Origin: Ruminimicrobiellum sp045223915
GTDB taxonomy: Bacteria > Elusimicrobiota > Endomicrobiia > Endomicrobiales > Endomicrobiaceae
Assembly: GCA_045223915.1 (NCBI GenBank)
Contig: JBGUZU010000004.1
Location: forward strand, 1 to 21,074
DNA: 21,074 nucleotides
Reading direction: 5' to 3'
The position numbers were made by a program, and so were the translations under genes. The first letter of the stretch is position 1, and each line of letters opens with the position of its first letter. The notes below the pieces were generated by a model, which saw only the letters and a list, made by a program, of their open reading frames with translations, ran no database searches and was not told where the DNA came from. Below are positions 14,837-21,074 of the stretch, piece after piece.

Positions 14837-17071
14837 ATGAAAAGTTTAGTAATAGTGGAATCTCCCGCAAAATCAAAAACTATATCCAAAATGTTGGGTA
14901 GCGATTATATAGTAAAAAGTTCGTTCGGACATATCAGAGATTTGCCCGAAAAAGAAATCGGTGTAGATATAGAAAAGAATTTTAAACCTACTTATGTTGC
15001 AATGCCGAAATCCAAGAAAATAATAGCCGATTTGAAAAAGGCGGTTGCGGAAGTCGGTCATGTATATCTTGCAACCGATTTGGATAGAGAAGGGGAAGCT
15101 ATTGCCTGGCATTTAAAAGAATTGTTAAAACTTTCCGATGATACCACTGACAGAATAACGTTCCATGAAATAACGGAATCTGCAATAAAAGAAGCAGTTA
15201 AAAATCCGAGAAAGTTGGATATGGCTTTGGTTGACAGCCAACAGGCAAGAAGAATTTTGGACAGGTTAGTAGGTTATAAACTTTCACCTATATTATGGAA
15301 AAAAGTAAGAAAAGGTTTATCTGCCGGTAGAGTTCAGTCTGTAGCTGTTATGATGATATGCGACAGAGAAGAAGAAATAGAAAAATTTGTTCCTGTTGAA
15401 TACTGGTCAATAGAGGCAGAACTTCAAAAAGATAATGAAATATCGTTTACCGCCAATCTTATTTCAAAAGACGGTAAAAAATTCGAAAAACTTGAAATAC
15501 AGAATAAAGAACAAGCAGATAATATATTAAAAGAACTTGAAAGTGCACAGTATAAAGTTGCTTCGGTGGAAAAGAAGGAAAGAAAAAGAAGTCCGTATCC
15601 TCCTTACACAACATCTACAATGCAACAGGATGTTTCAAGAAGAGTAGGCTTTTCTTCATCAAAAACTATGTCTGTTGCACAAAAATTATATGAAGGTATA
15701 CAGATAGGAAATCAGGGAGTTGTCGGTCTTATAACATATATGAGAACGGACTCTTTAAATATTGCTGCAGTTGCACAAAAAGAAGCTTTGAGTTTTATAG
15801 AAACAAGTTACGGTAAAGGTTTTGTCCCTTCAAAACCGAGATTTTATAAAACAAAATCCAAAGGTGCTCAGGAAGCTCATGAAGCCATAAGACCTACATC
15901 GGTTAAAAGAACACCTGAAATGATGAAACCGTATCTTACGGCAGATGAATATAAACTTTATAAAGCAATTTGGAACAGATTCGTTGCAAGCCAAATGGCA
16001 GATGCGGTATACGATACTGTTACAATAGATATACAAGCAAACAATTATATGTTCAGAGCAACCGGTTCAACATTAAAGTTTGACGGTTTTATGAAAGTTT
16101 ATTCCATACAAGATGAAGATACAAAAGAACCTAAGTTGCCGGTATTATCCGAAAACGATATATTAAATTTAGTAAAAATCGTTCCGAAACAACATTTTAC
16201 CGAACCGCCGGCAAGATATAACGAAGCAAGTTTAATTAAAACTTTGGAAGAGTACGGTATAGGAAGACCTTCCACTTATGCCCCTACAATAAAAACTATT
16301 TTGGATAGAATGTATGTCAGACTTGAAAATAAGAAGTTTTATCCTACCGATTTGGGTATAGTGGTAAACAAATTCTTAAAAGAAAACTTTAAAGATGTTA
16401 TAAATTATGAGTTTACGGCAGACATAGAAGAAGAATTTGATGATATAGCGGAAAACAAACTTAAATGGCAGGATGTATTAAAGAAATTTTATACTCCGTT
16501 TGAAAGTCATTTAGCAAAAGCGGAAGGTGCAACAAGACAAAAAATTGCTCCTAAAGCCACAAACGAAGTTTGCCCGAAATGCGGTAAACCGATGGTTATA
16601 AGAGAAAGCAGAAGAGGCCCTTTTATGGCATGTTCCGGATATCCGGAATGCAAAACAACTTTTTCCGTAGATAAAGACGGTAACAAAGTTTCCAACGAAC
16701 CGGAAAAAACGGAAGAAAAGTGTCCTAAATGCGGCGGAATAATGTTAAAGAAAATGGGTTTCAGAGGTCCGTATCTTGCTTGTGAACATTATCCCGAATG
16801 TAAAACAACGTATTCTTTAGATAAAAACGGTAACAAAGTTATAAAACCGGAACCTGAAAAAACAGATATAAAATGTGAAAAATGCGGAAGTCCGATGCTT
16901 AAAAGAATAGGTAAAAGGGGACCGTTTTTAACATGTTCGGCTTTCCCGAAATGCAGAAACCTGCAATGGGTAAAAACCGATTCGGAAGGTAACATAATAA
17001 TAGAAAAGAAAGAACCTAAAAAAGCAAAAACCGCCGAAAAGAAAACAAAAACAAAAAAGGTAAAAAAATAA
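14837..17071 (+). CDS. topA: DNA topoisomerase I (type IA) with three C-terminal zinc fingers
   Basis: 744 residues. It relaxes negative supercoils by cutting one strand through a 5'-phosphotyrosine. The TOPRIM domain is at 1-140, with IVESPAK (Glu8) and DLDREGE (81-87, metal-binding acids). The catalytic Tyr301 lies in GLITYMRTDS. GRPSTYAPTIKTIL follows near residue 475. The C-terminus has three tetracysteine zinc modules starting at Cys579, Cys629 and Cys680 (CPKCGKP...CSGYPEC, CPKCGGI...CEHYPEC, CEKCGSP...CSAFPKC), joined by nearly repeated linkers (VDKDGNKV, LDKNGNKV). A lysine-rich tail ends the protein. The Shine-Dalgarno GAGGT sits 4 nt before the ATG. Transcription ends at a strong intrinsic terminator. 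The domain set is complete. Confidence 0.98.
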   Translation: MKSLVIVESPAKSKTISKMLGSDYIVKSSFGHIRDLPEKEIGVDIEKNFKPTYVAMPKSKKIIADLKKAVAEVGHVYLATDLDREGEAIAWHLKELLKLSDDTTDRITFHEITESAIKEAVKNPRKLDMALVDSQQARRILDRLVGYKLSPILWKKVRKGLSAGRVQSVAVMMICDREEEIEKFVPVEYWSIEAELQKDNEISFTANLISKDGKKFEKLEIQNKEQADNILKELESAQYKVASVEKKERKRSPYPPYTTSTMQQDVSRRVGFSSSKTMSVAQKLYEGIQIGNQGVVGLITYMRTDSLNIAAVAQKEALSFIETSYGKGFVPSKPRFYKTKSKGAQEAHEAIRPTSVKRTPEMMKPYLTADEYKLYKAIWNRFVASQMADAVYDTVTIDIQANNYMFRATGSTLKFDGFMKVYSIQDEDTKEPKLPVLSENDILNLVKIVPKQHFTEPPARYNEASLIKTLEEYGIGRPSTYAPTIKTILDRMYVRLENKKFYPTDLGIVVNKFLKENFKDVINYEFTADIEEEFDDIAENKLKWQDVLKKFYTPFESHLAKAEGATRQKIAPKATNEVCPKCGKPMVIRESRRGPFMACSGYPECKTTFSVDKDGNKVSNEPEKTEEKCPKCGGIMLKKMGFRGPYLACEHYPECKTTYSLDKNGNKVIKPEPEKTDIKCEKCGSPMLKRIGKRGPFLTCSAFPKCRNLQWVKTDSEGNIIIEKKEPKKAKTAEKKTKTKKVKK

Positions 17072-17089
17072 TAAATAGAAATCTATAAA

Positions 17090-17127
17090 AGCAGAAAGGA
17101 TTACCTACTCCTTTCTGCTTTTTTTTT
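17090..17127 (+). terminator. Strong intrinsic terminator after topA
   Basis: AGCAGAAAGGA (17090-17100) pairs perfectly with TCCTTTCTGCT (17109-17119) around an 8-nt loop and is followed by an uninterrupted T-run to 17127. It separates topA from xerC. Confidence 0.93.
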
Positions 17128-17128
17128 G

Positions 17129-17134
17129 TATAAT
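17129..17134 (+). promoter_or_regulatory. -10 box placing a leaderless start on xerC
   Basis: A perfect TATAAT (17129-17134) comes right after the topA terminator T-run, and the xerC ATG (17143) follows after 8 nt, the same spacing as at guanine deaminase. No convincing -35 is seen (the region is the terminator stem) and no Shine-Dalgarno fits. Confidence 0.6.
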
Positions 17135-17142
17135 TAAACAGT

Positions 17143-18036
17143 ATGGAACAGGCAAACCAAATAAAAGAAATAGAACAATTCATTCAATATTTAACCGCAG
17201 AACGAAACTATTCGCCAAATACAGCAAAAGCTTATAGTGTTGATATGTATGCTTTTGCCGATTTTGTTCGCAAAAACAAAAATATGGATTTGGTTAAATG
17301 TGACAAAAATATAATAAGAGATTATCTTGCATCTTTGTATAACAAAAATTTAAAAAAATCTTCTATTATAAGAAAACTTGCGGTACTGAAATCTTTTTAT
17401 AAATTTTTAGTTATTACATCCGTTATAGAAGTTAATCCTACGGTATCTATGGCAACACCGAAAAAAGATAAAAGAATACCGGTATTTATTACCGAACAGG
17501 AAATATCAAATTTGTTCAATTTACCAGATATTGATTTAAGAGACAGAGCTATGATAGAATTGTTATATTCTTCCGGCATAAGAATAGAAGAACTCGTGAG
17601 CAGAAATTTAAAAGATATAGACTTATTATCCGGAACATTAAAAGTGTTCGGTAAAGGCTCTGCCGAAAGAATTGTTCCCGTAGGCGATAAATGTTTGGTG
17701 GCAATAAAAAATTATATTGACCAAAGAAGAGCCAATGGCCTGGATTGTTCTATAAATTCGCCTATGTTTTTAAATGTGTACGGCAAAAGAATAACTTCAA
17801 GAGGAGCAAGAAAAGTTTTGCATAACTGGTTTATTAAAGCCGGAATTGTGAAAAAAGTTTCGCCTCATACATTAAGACATACTTTTGCAACACATCTTTT
17901 GGATCACGGTTGTGATATAAGAAGTGTTCAACAAATGTTGGGCCATAAAAATTTGTCTACTACACAAATTTATACACATGTAACGTTGGAAAGTTTAAGA
18001 AAAGTTTATAACAGTGCACACCCGAGGGTAAAGTAA
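17143..18036 (+). CDS. xerC: XerC/XerD-type tyrosine recombinase
   Basis: 297 residues, standard for chromosome-dimer-resolving Xer enzymes. N-terminal SAM-like core-binding domain (about 5-90: IEQFIQYLTAERNYSPNTAKAY...) and C-terminal catalytic domain with the full set: Arg147 in SSGIRIEEL, Lys171 in FGKGSAER, His242 and Arg245 in SPHTLRHTFATHLLDHG, His268 in MLGHKN and nucleophile Tyr277 in QIYTHV. It acts at the chromosomal dif site. Position after topA fits a housekeeping Xer, not a phage integrase, and no att site or cargo is seen. XerC versus XerD cannot be told apart by eye. Early codons include CGA and CGC for Arg, rare elsewhere in the window. The next gene begins 1 nt after the stop and its Shine-Dalgarno GAGG lies inside the xerC end. 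Confidence 0.93.
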   Translation: MEQANQIKEIEQFIQYLTAERNYSPNTAKAYSVDMYAFADFVRKNKNMDLVKCDKNIIRDYLASLYNKNLKKSSIIRKLAVLKSFYKFLVITSVIEVNPTVSMATPKKDKRIPVFITEQEISNLFNLPDIDLRDRAMIELLYSSGIRIEELVSRNLKDIDLLSGTLKVFGKGSAERIVPVGDKCLVAIKNYIDQRRANGLDCSINSPMFLNVYGKRITSRGARKVLHNWFIKAGIVKKVSPHTLRHTFATHLLDHGCDIRSVQQMLGHKNLSTTQIYTHVTLESLRKVYNSAHPRVK

Positions 18037-18037
18037 A

Positions 18038-18979
18038 ATGAACATTACGGCAGAAAAAATAAAAGCTTTAATGGATGATACCGGTTGTGAAGAAACGGAA
18101 GCAAAAACAGCATTGGAACTTGCGGAAGGAAACTTTTATAAAGCTATTTCCATTGTCGGTGCAATGCTGAAATATATTACCGCATATAAAGCAAAAATAA
18201 TTTTAAAAAACGATAATATTTTCGGGCTTATCCATATAATAACAAACAATAAAAATCTCGATTTGTTAAGGTTCAGTGTCGTTATGACATTTAACCCTAT
18301 AGTTTATGAACAAAATATTGATGTTGACTGGTTTTCTTTTGAAAAACAAATATATTCGTATCGTTGGGTTGAGGGTGTTATAGAAAATTACACAAACACC
18401 ATAGATAAAGATCTTAAAGAATTTGTTGTATCGAATTTGAAGAGTAACAAAATTATAAGTTGCAAAGATATGAAAACGGTATTGGAAACATATTTTGCCG
18501 AAAACGATGTCCAAATAGAAATTGTTGCCGAAGAATTAACTTTAAGAGATTTCAGAAAATTGCCGAAATATTTTCCGGACAACATACCTAAAGAAACAAT
18601 TTCTTCGGAATATTCTTCGGTAATAGAACTTGAGGCAATTATTTTTGAAGATTCCGCCGGTAAAAAAGTAGAAAATTTAGCTTTGGGCGATAAAGTTCTT
18701 GCAAAAATAATAGATACAAGAGATATCGCTCACTACATAGGACATTTAATCGGTGCCAAAAAGGAACAGGCAATGATTCCCATACCTGCGGAAGTTCAAT
18801 CCGTTGAAGAAATAGGTAACGAATATATTGTTTGTTTAAAATATTCCGATTTGATTTTCGGTATATCGCATGTGGACAGAGGAAGAACTTTAAAAGTTTT
18901 GGAAACAAAAGACACTACAACGTGGCAAACAAGATTGTTGTCTTATTATTCGGGCGAAATTGAAAAGAATAAAATGTAA
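18038..18979 (+). CDS. Unrecognised protein with EF-Ts/UBA-like N-terminal domain
   Basis: 313 residues, soluble, with no signal peptide or membrane segment. Residues about 3-45 (AEKIKALMDDTGCEETEAKTALELAEGNFYKAISIV) have the pattern of the UBA-like three-helix domain at the start of elongation factor Ts (LRxxTGAGxxDxKKALEEAxGDxxKAI). Nothing of the EF-Ts core follows. Residues about 50-150 are alpha/beta with aromatic patches (DVDWFSFEKQIYSYRWVEGVIE). Residues about 200-300 are rich in short hydrophobic strands (LGDKVLAKIIDTRDIAHYIGHLIG). I do not know the family. It is co-transcribed with xerC (1-nt gap), and the GAGG at 18024-18027 fits its start. The UBA-like part suggests binding to a protein or the ribosome, but this is only a guess. 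Confidence 0.75.
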   Translation: MNITAEKIKALMDDTGCEETEAKTALELAEGNFYKAISIVGAMLKYITAYKAKIILKNDNIFGLIHIITNNKNLDLLRFSVVMTFNPIVYEQNIDVDWFSFEKQIYSYRWVEGVIENYTNTIDKDLKEFVVSNLKSNKIISCKDMKTVLETYFAENDVQIEIVAEELTLRDFRKLPKYFPDNIPKETISSEYSSVIELEAIIFEDSAGKKVENLALGDKVLAKIIDTRDIAHYIGHLIGAKKEQAMIPIPAEVQSVEEIGNEYIVCLKYSDLIFGISHVDRGRTLKVLETKDTTTWQTRLLSYYSGEIEKNKM

Positions 18980-18983
18980 AATG

Positions 18984-19066
18984 TGCCGAGGACGAGATTT
19001 GAACTCGCACAGTCTTGCGACTACAGGCTTCTGAGACCTGTGTGTCTGCCGTTCCACCACCTCGGC
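18984..19066 (-). tRNA. tRNA-Leu(CAG), minus strand
   Basis: Read on the minus strand: acceptor GCCGAGG (19066-19060) with CCTCGGC, then discriminator A at 18984. The D arm contains TGGTGGAACGGCAGAC. The anticodon stem CAGGT/GCCTG surrounds loop CTCAGAA, anticodon CAG. A class II long variable arm and the T arm CGAGTTCAAATCTCG follow. CCA is not encoded. It is the only clear minus-strand gene in the window and sits head-to-head with the mazG-like gene. Confidence 0.95.
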
Positions 19067-19080
19067 AAAAGGTTAAGAAA

Positions 19081-19109
19081 AATATACCATTTTGTTGAGA
19101 TTTTAACAA
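19081..19109 (-). promoter_or_regulatory. Promoter of tRNA-Leu (minus strand)
   Basis: On the minus strand: -35 TTGTTA (19109-19104), 17-nt spacer, -10 TATATT (19086-19081) preceded by TGG. The start falls about 8 nt before the tRNA. The -35 overlaps the Shine-Dalgarno (AAGGAA, 19108-19113) of the mazG-like gene on the other strand. Confidence 0.65.
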
Positions 19110-19119
19110 GGAATTTATA

Positions 19120-19524
19120 ATGAACAAAGAAGAACAAGCAAACAAATTTTTTAAATTGGTAGATATTTTGGAAAAGTTAAGAGGAGAACACGGTTGCCCT
19201 TGGGATAAAAAACAAACTCATCAAACTTTAATGAAATATTTGTTTGAAGAATCTAACGAATATAATGAAGCCGTTCAAAAATTAGATTACGATAATATGA
19301 AAGAAGAGTTGGGCGATGTCTTGTTGCAGATAATTTTTCATGCACAGATAGCAAAAGAAAACAACAAGTTCGATATATATGATGTCTTGGATACCATAAA
19401 CGAAAAAATGATAAGAAGACACCCGCATGTGTTCGGAAATTCCAAAGCTGCAACCGAAGAAGAAATAAGGAAAGAGTGGGAAAAAATCAAAGCGGAAGAA
19501 AAGAAACAGAAGAATAAAGTTTGA
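19120..19524 (+). CDS. mazG: MazG-like nucleoside triphosphate pyrophosphohydrolase
   Basis: 134 residues, a single MazG domain equal to the N-terminal half of E. coli MazG. Family role: hydrolysis of (often damaged) NTP/dNTP to NMP and PPi, in the cytoplasm. Start of the fold: LVDILEKLRGEHGCPWDKKQTHQTLMKYLFEES. The metal site is Glu44/Glu47 with Glu63/Asp66 (EESNE...KEELGD), then DVLLQIIFHAQIA and the C-terminal signature RRHPHVFG and EEIRKEWEKIKAEEK. Shine-Dalgarno AAGGAA is 6 nt before the ATG. Its TGA stop lies within the -35 box of the next gene. PPi released here could in principle feed the PPi-dependent phosphofructokinase, but that is a speculation about flux. Confidence 0.92.
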   Translation: MNKEEQANKFFKLVDILEKLRGEHGCPWDKKQTHQTLMKYLFEESNEYNEAVQKLDYDNMKEELGDVLLQIIFHAQIAKENNKFDIYDVLDTINEKMIRRHPHVFGNSKAATEEEIRKEWEKIKAEEKKQKNKV

Positions 19525-19549
19525 CAATAAATACTCATATAAATATAAT
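19521..19549 (+). promoter_or_regulatory. Perfect-consensus sigma-70 promoter for the barrel genes
   Basis: TTGACA (19521-19526), exactly 17 nt, TATAAT (19544-19549): a full match to the sigma-70 consensus. The start is expected near 19556, leaving a leader of about 50 nt, very AT-rich, ending in GGGGGAAG before the ATG. It implies strong constitutive expression of the barrel gene. Confidence 0.85.
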
Positions 19550-19607
19550 AATTGTATATATAAATAATTAAAATTAAGAAAAAAATTATAAACGGGGGAA
19601 GTAAAAA

Positions 19608-20204
19608 ATGAAAAAGTTGTTAGCAGCAATGTTTTTGGCAGTAGCAATGGTAGCACCTGCATTTGCAGTAATGGAGTTTGATGTAAAGGCTGGGTATATT
19701 ATCGAACCTACAGTAACAGAAACCGGTCCAAATGAATATAAATGTACTTATTCGCAGGATCCGTCATATTCTCTCGGAGCAGATTTGTATTTCTTCGTAA
19801 TAGATAATCTTGGTATAGGTATTGGTGGAAGTTATATTTTTAACAGTGAGTTTACAGGAAATGATTGGCACTCATGGGCTGACGATGTAAAAGCCGGTTC
19901 AACAAATATATATGCTACCGTAAAACCTGTATTGGCAGAAAACGGAATGGTAGACAGAGTATATTTAGTAGGTCAGTTAGGTATGGGTATTACAGAATTT
20001 AGTTCGGATGTTGATGATTATAATTTTTCGGAAAACGGTTTATATTGGGGAGCAGGTTTAGGTATAGAAAAAGCTAATATAATCGTTGAACTTTTGTATT
20101 CCGTAAACTATTGGGAACATAATGATGATTACAGTTGGGAAAAAGGTTGGTCTTATACAACAAGAAGAATAGCAGTTAACGTAGGTTATAAATTCAGTTT
20201 CTAA
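19608..20204 (+). CDS. Outer-membrane beta-barrel protein, paralogue 1
   Basis: 198 residues. Signal peptide MKKLLAAMFLAVAMVAPAFA, cleaved near 20. The rest alternates polar and hydrophobic residues in strands of about 10, rich in Tyr, Gly and Asp, with barrel-type segments such as LGIGIGGSYIF, NIYATVKPVL, VYLVGQLGMGI, GLYWGAGLGIEK and a last strand RRIAVNVGYKFSF ending in Phe, as BAM substrates do. It looks like a small OmpX/OmpW/OmpA-barrel-type protein of eight or so strands; function unknown. A strong Shine-Dalgarno (GGGGGAAG) and a perfect promoter indicate an abundant protein. A second gene of the same design follows 99 nt downstream. Confidence 0.85.
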   Translation: MKKLLAAMFLAVAMVAPAFAVMEFDVKAGYIIEPTVTETGPNEYKCTYSQDPSYSLGADLYFFVIDNLGIGIGGSYIFNSEFTGNDWHSWADDVKAGSTNIYATVKPVLAENGMVDRVYLVGQLGMGITEFSSDVDDYNFSENGLYWGAGLGIEKANIIVELLYSVNYWEHNDDYSWEKGWSYTTRRIAVNVGYKFSF

Positions 20205-20226
20205 TAAAAATATTAAGTCATAAATT

Positions 20227-20280
20227 ATAAGGTTATAGGGTTATATGGTTAACGATAAGGCAACCGATAGCCTTATAACC
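20227..20280. repeat. 8-bp tandem repeat with inverted arm between the barrel genes
   Basis: Octamers ATAAGGTT, ATAGGGTT, ATATGGTT (20227-20250; CATAAATT just before may be a degenerate copy) are followed by ATAAGGC and its complement GCCTTAT around an 8-nt loop, and by TATAACC, which can pair with the octamers. The result is a hairpin-forming spacer between two likely co-transcribed genes; it could reduce or protect the message. No T-run. Confidence 0.65.
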
Positions 20281-20303
20281 TGAAATTTTTTATAGGAGAA
20301 AAT

Positions 20304-20933
20304 ATGAAAAAAAGTTTTCTGATATTATTGTTTACAACAGTACTTGTTTTGCCTGTATTTGCGGCAGAACAAGGGACAATGGAAGCTGGTATAAAAGCAG
20401 GGCTTCCTCTTTATCAAGAAACAAGATTGGAATGTGACGGATATGATGATTATGATATGAAAACAACAATGTCTGTCGGAGCAGACTTTTTCTATTATGT
20501 AGATTACAATATTGCGGTAGGTGTCGGAGCAGAGCATATTTTTAACAGTAAACTGAAATATGCACCAAATGAACCTAAGGATAAAATCGGATATACCAAT
20601 ATTTATTTCCAAGTAAAATATAATTTTGATTTTGACGATGACGGTTATAATAATATTTATCCTATATTCCAATTGGGTTATGGTATATTACATGCCGATT
20701 GGGATCTTAGAAACGATCCTCCGAGTGCGAGTGTGGAAAATTATAACGGTGTATATTGGGGAATCGGTGTGGGAACAACAATAGCAAGATACTTTATAAT
20801 GGAATTGATATATTCGTTTAATTACGGAAGTGCCGAATTTACGGGGTGTGCCGGACCGCACCCGGATTTTGAATATGATATATCAACTTACAGATTGAAG
20901 TTTAATTTAGGTTTCAAATTTGATTTCTATTAG
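20304..20933 (+). CDS. Outer-membrane beta-barrel protein, paralogue 2
   Basis: 209 residues. Signal peptide MKKSFLILLFTTVLVLPVFA, cleavage near 20. The same layout as the upstream protein: MEAGIKAGLPLYQETR, a first pair of strands ending SVGADFFYYVDYNIAVGVGAEHIFNSK (compare SLGADLYFFVIDNLGIGIGGSYIFNSE), then IGYTNIYFQVKYNF, FQLGYGILHADW, GVYWGIGVGTTIAR and the closing RLKFNLGFKFDFY with a terminal aromatic. The two are plain paralogues by tandem duplication, now well diverged. Loops are Asp/Asn-rich. Shine-Dalgarno AGGAG (20294-20298) is 5 nt before the ATG. No separate promoter is clear, so it is probably read from the upstream one. Function unknown. Confidence 0.85.
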   Translation: MKKSFLILLFTTVLVLPVFAAEQGTMEAGIKAGLPLYQETRLECDGYDDYDMKTTMSVGADFFYYVDYNIAVGVGAEHIFNSKLKYAPNEPKDKIGYTNIYFQVKYNFDFDDDGYNNIYPIFQLGYGILHADWDLRNDPPSASVENYNGVYWGIGVGTTIARYFIMELIYSFNYGSAEFTGCAGPHPDFEYDISTYRLKFNLGFKFDFY

Positions 20934-20945
20934 TACCGACATCAT

Positions 20946-20987
20946 CTTTTGAATTTATACTGTGTTACAGCATATAAATTTCAAAAG
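20946..20987. terminator. Long hairpin after the second barrel gene
   Basis: CTTTTGAA-TTTATA (20946-20959) pairs with TATAAATTTCAAAAG (20973-20987) with one bulged base; inside it CTGT-GTT-ACAG (20960-20970) extends the stem. It is a strong structure 12 nt after the stop and probably ends or stabilises the transcript, although no T-run follows. Confidence 0.6.
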
Positions 20988-21074
20988 AATTTATAGCGAC
21001 CTTAATATTTTGGTTATAATATTGAAACTCAGGAAATCGAGTACACCCTTACGGGATCCAAGTACACTTCATTC
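20988..21074. other. Non-coding tail with isolated -10 box and short repeats
   Basis: No reading frame. A perfect TATAAT (21015-21020) lies without a good -35. Downstream, AGTACAC occurs twice (about 21040 and 21051) around a small hairpin CCC-TTAC-GGG. The end of the window cuts whatever follows. Confidence 0.35.

Noticed and set aside
17143..18036. Integrase of a mobile element
   Set aside because: The length, sequence type and dprA-topA-xerC order fit the housekeeping Xer; no attachment repeats or cargo, and the nearby tRNA-Leu is intact with no partial copy.
19282..19662. Minus-strand open frame across mazG and the first barrel start
   Set aside because: It crosses the perfect promoter and the signal peptide of the barrel gene and is Phe/Leu-rich with no start signals.
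21020..21074. Start of an rRNA gene
   Set aside because: The sequence does not match the 5' ends of 16S, 23S or 5S rRNA as I know them.

Overview
This is an AT-rich bacterial window of about 21 kb with dense, almost entirely plus-strand coding. It uses the standard bacterial code and shows strong AGA (Arg) and ATA (Ile) codon preference. Signal-peptide beta-barrel proteins point to a diderm cell. A pyrophosphate-dependent phosphofructokinase suggests fermentative metabolism. DprA, TopA, XerC, EngB and two tRNAs show that this is a chromosome and not a plasmid or phage. My best guess is a host-associated member of Elusimicrobiota or a similar deep diderm phylum. That is an inference from the gene mix and intergenic repeats, and there is no rRNA to settle it.

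Layout. 1-1306: the 3' end of engB (ribosome-biogenesis GTPase), then a secreted MKGAQLGFVN-type repeat protein and a small membrane-anchored TPR-like protein. 1307-1628: repeats, a terminator and tRNA-Val(TAC). 1629-4852: two adjacent paralogous secreted clan GH-A glycoside hydrolases, each carrying an EF-hand-like calcium loop pair. 4853-5195: a non-coding stretch rich in stem-loops and repeats. 5196-8163: guanine deaminase and MprF (aminoacyl-phosphatidylglycerol synthase/flippase). 8233-9909: PPi-phosphofructokinase. 9986-12948: an LTA-synthase-like phosphoglycerol transferase overlapping a GalE-like sugar epimerase. 12968-18979: ankyrin protein, DprA, TopA, XerC and an unrecognised protein with an EF-Ts/UBA-like N-terminus. 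18984-19066: tRNA-Leu(CAG) on the minus strand. 19120-19524: MazG-like pyrophosphohydrolase. 19608-20933: two paralogous outer-membrane beta-barrel proteins behind a perfect consensus sigma-70 promoter. 20934-21074: hairpin and non-coding tail.

How the genes work together. The order dprA-topA-xerC is a conserved DNA-maintenance block; in Bacillus the same order also carries trmFO. MprF, the LTA-synthase-like enzyme, the GalE-like enzyme and the barrels all concern the cell envelope. The two hydrolases act outside the cytoplasm on a polysaccharide.

No clear-cut new defence or mobile system is visible. The most unusual material is between genes: different 7-8-bp-period tandem repeats in four intergenic regions, GCGAAGC-type mini-hairpins, a large nested stem-loop, and promoters whose -10 box lies only 8 nt from the start codon, which implies leaderless mRNAs.
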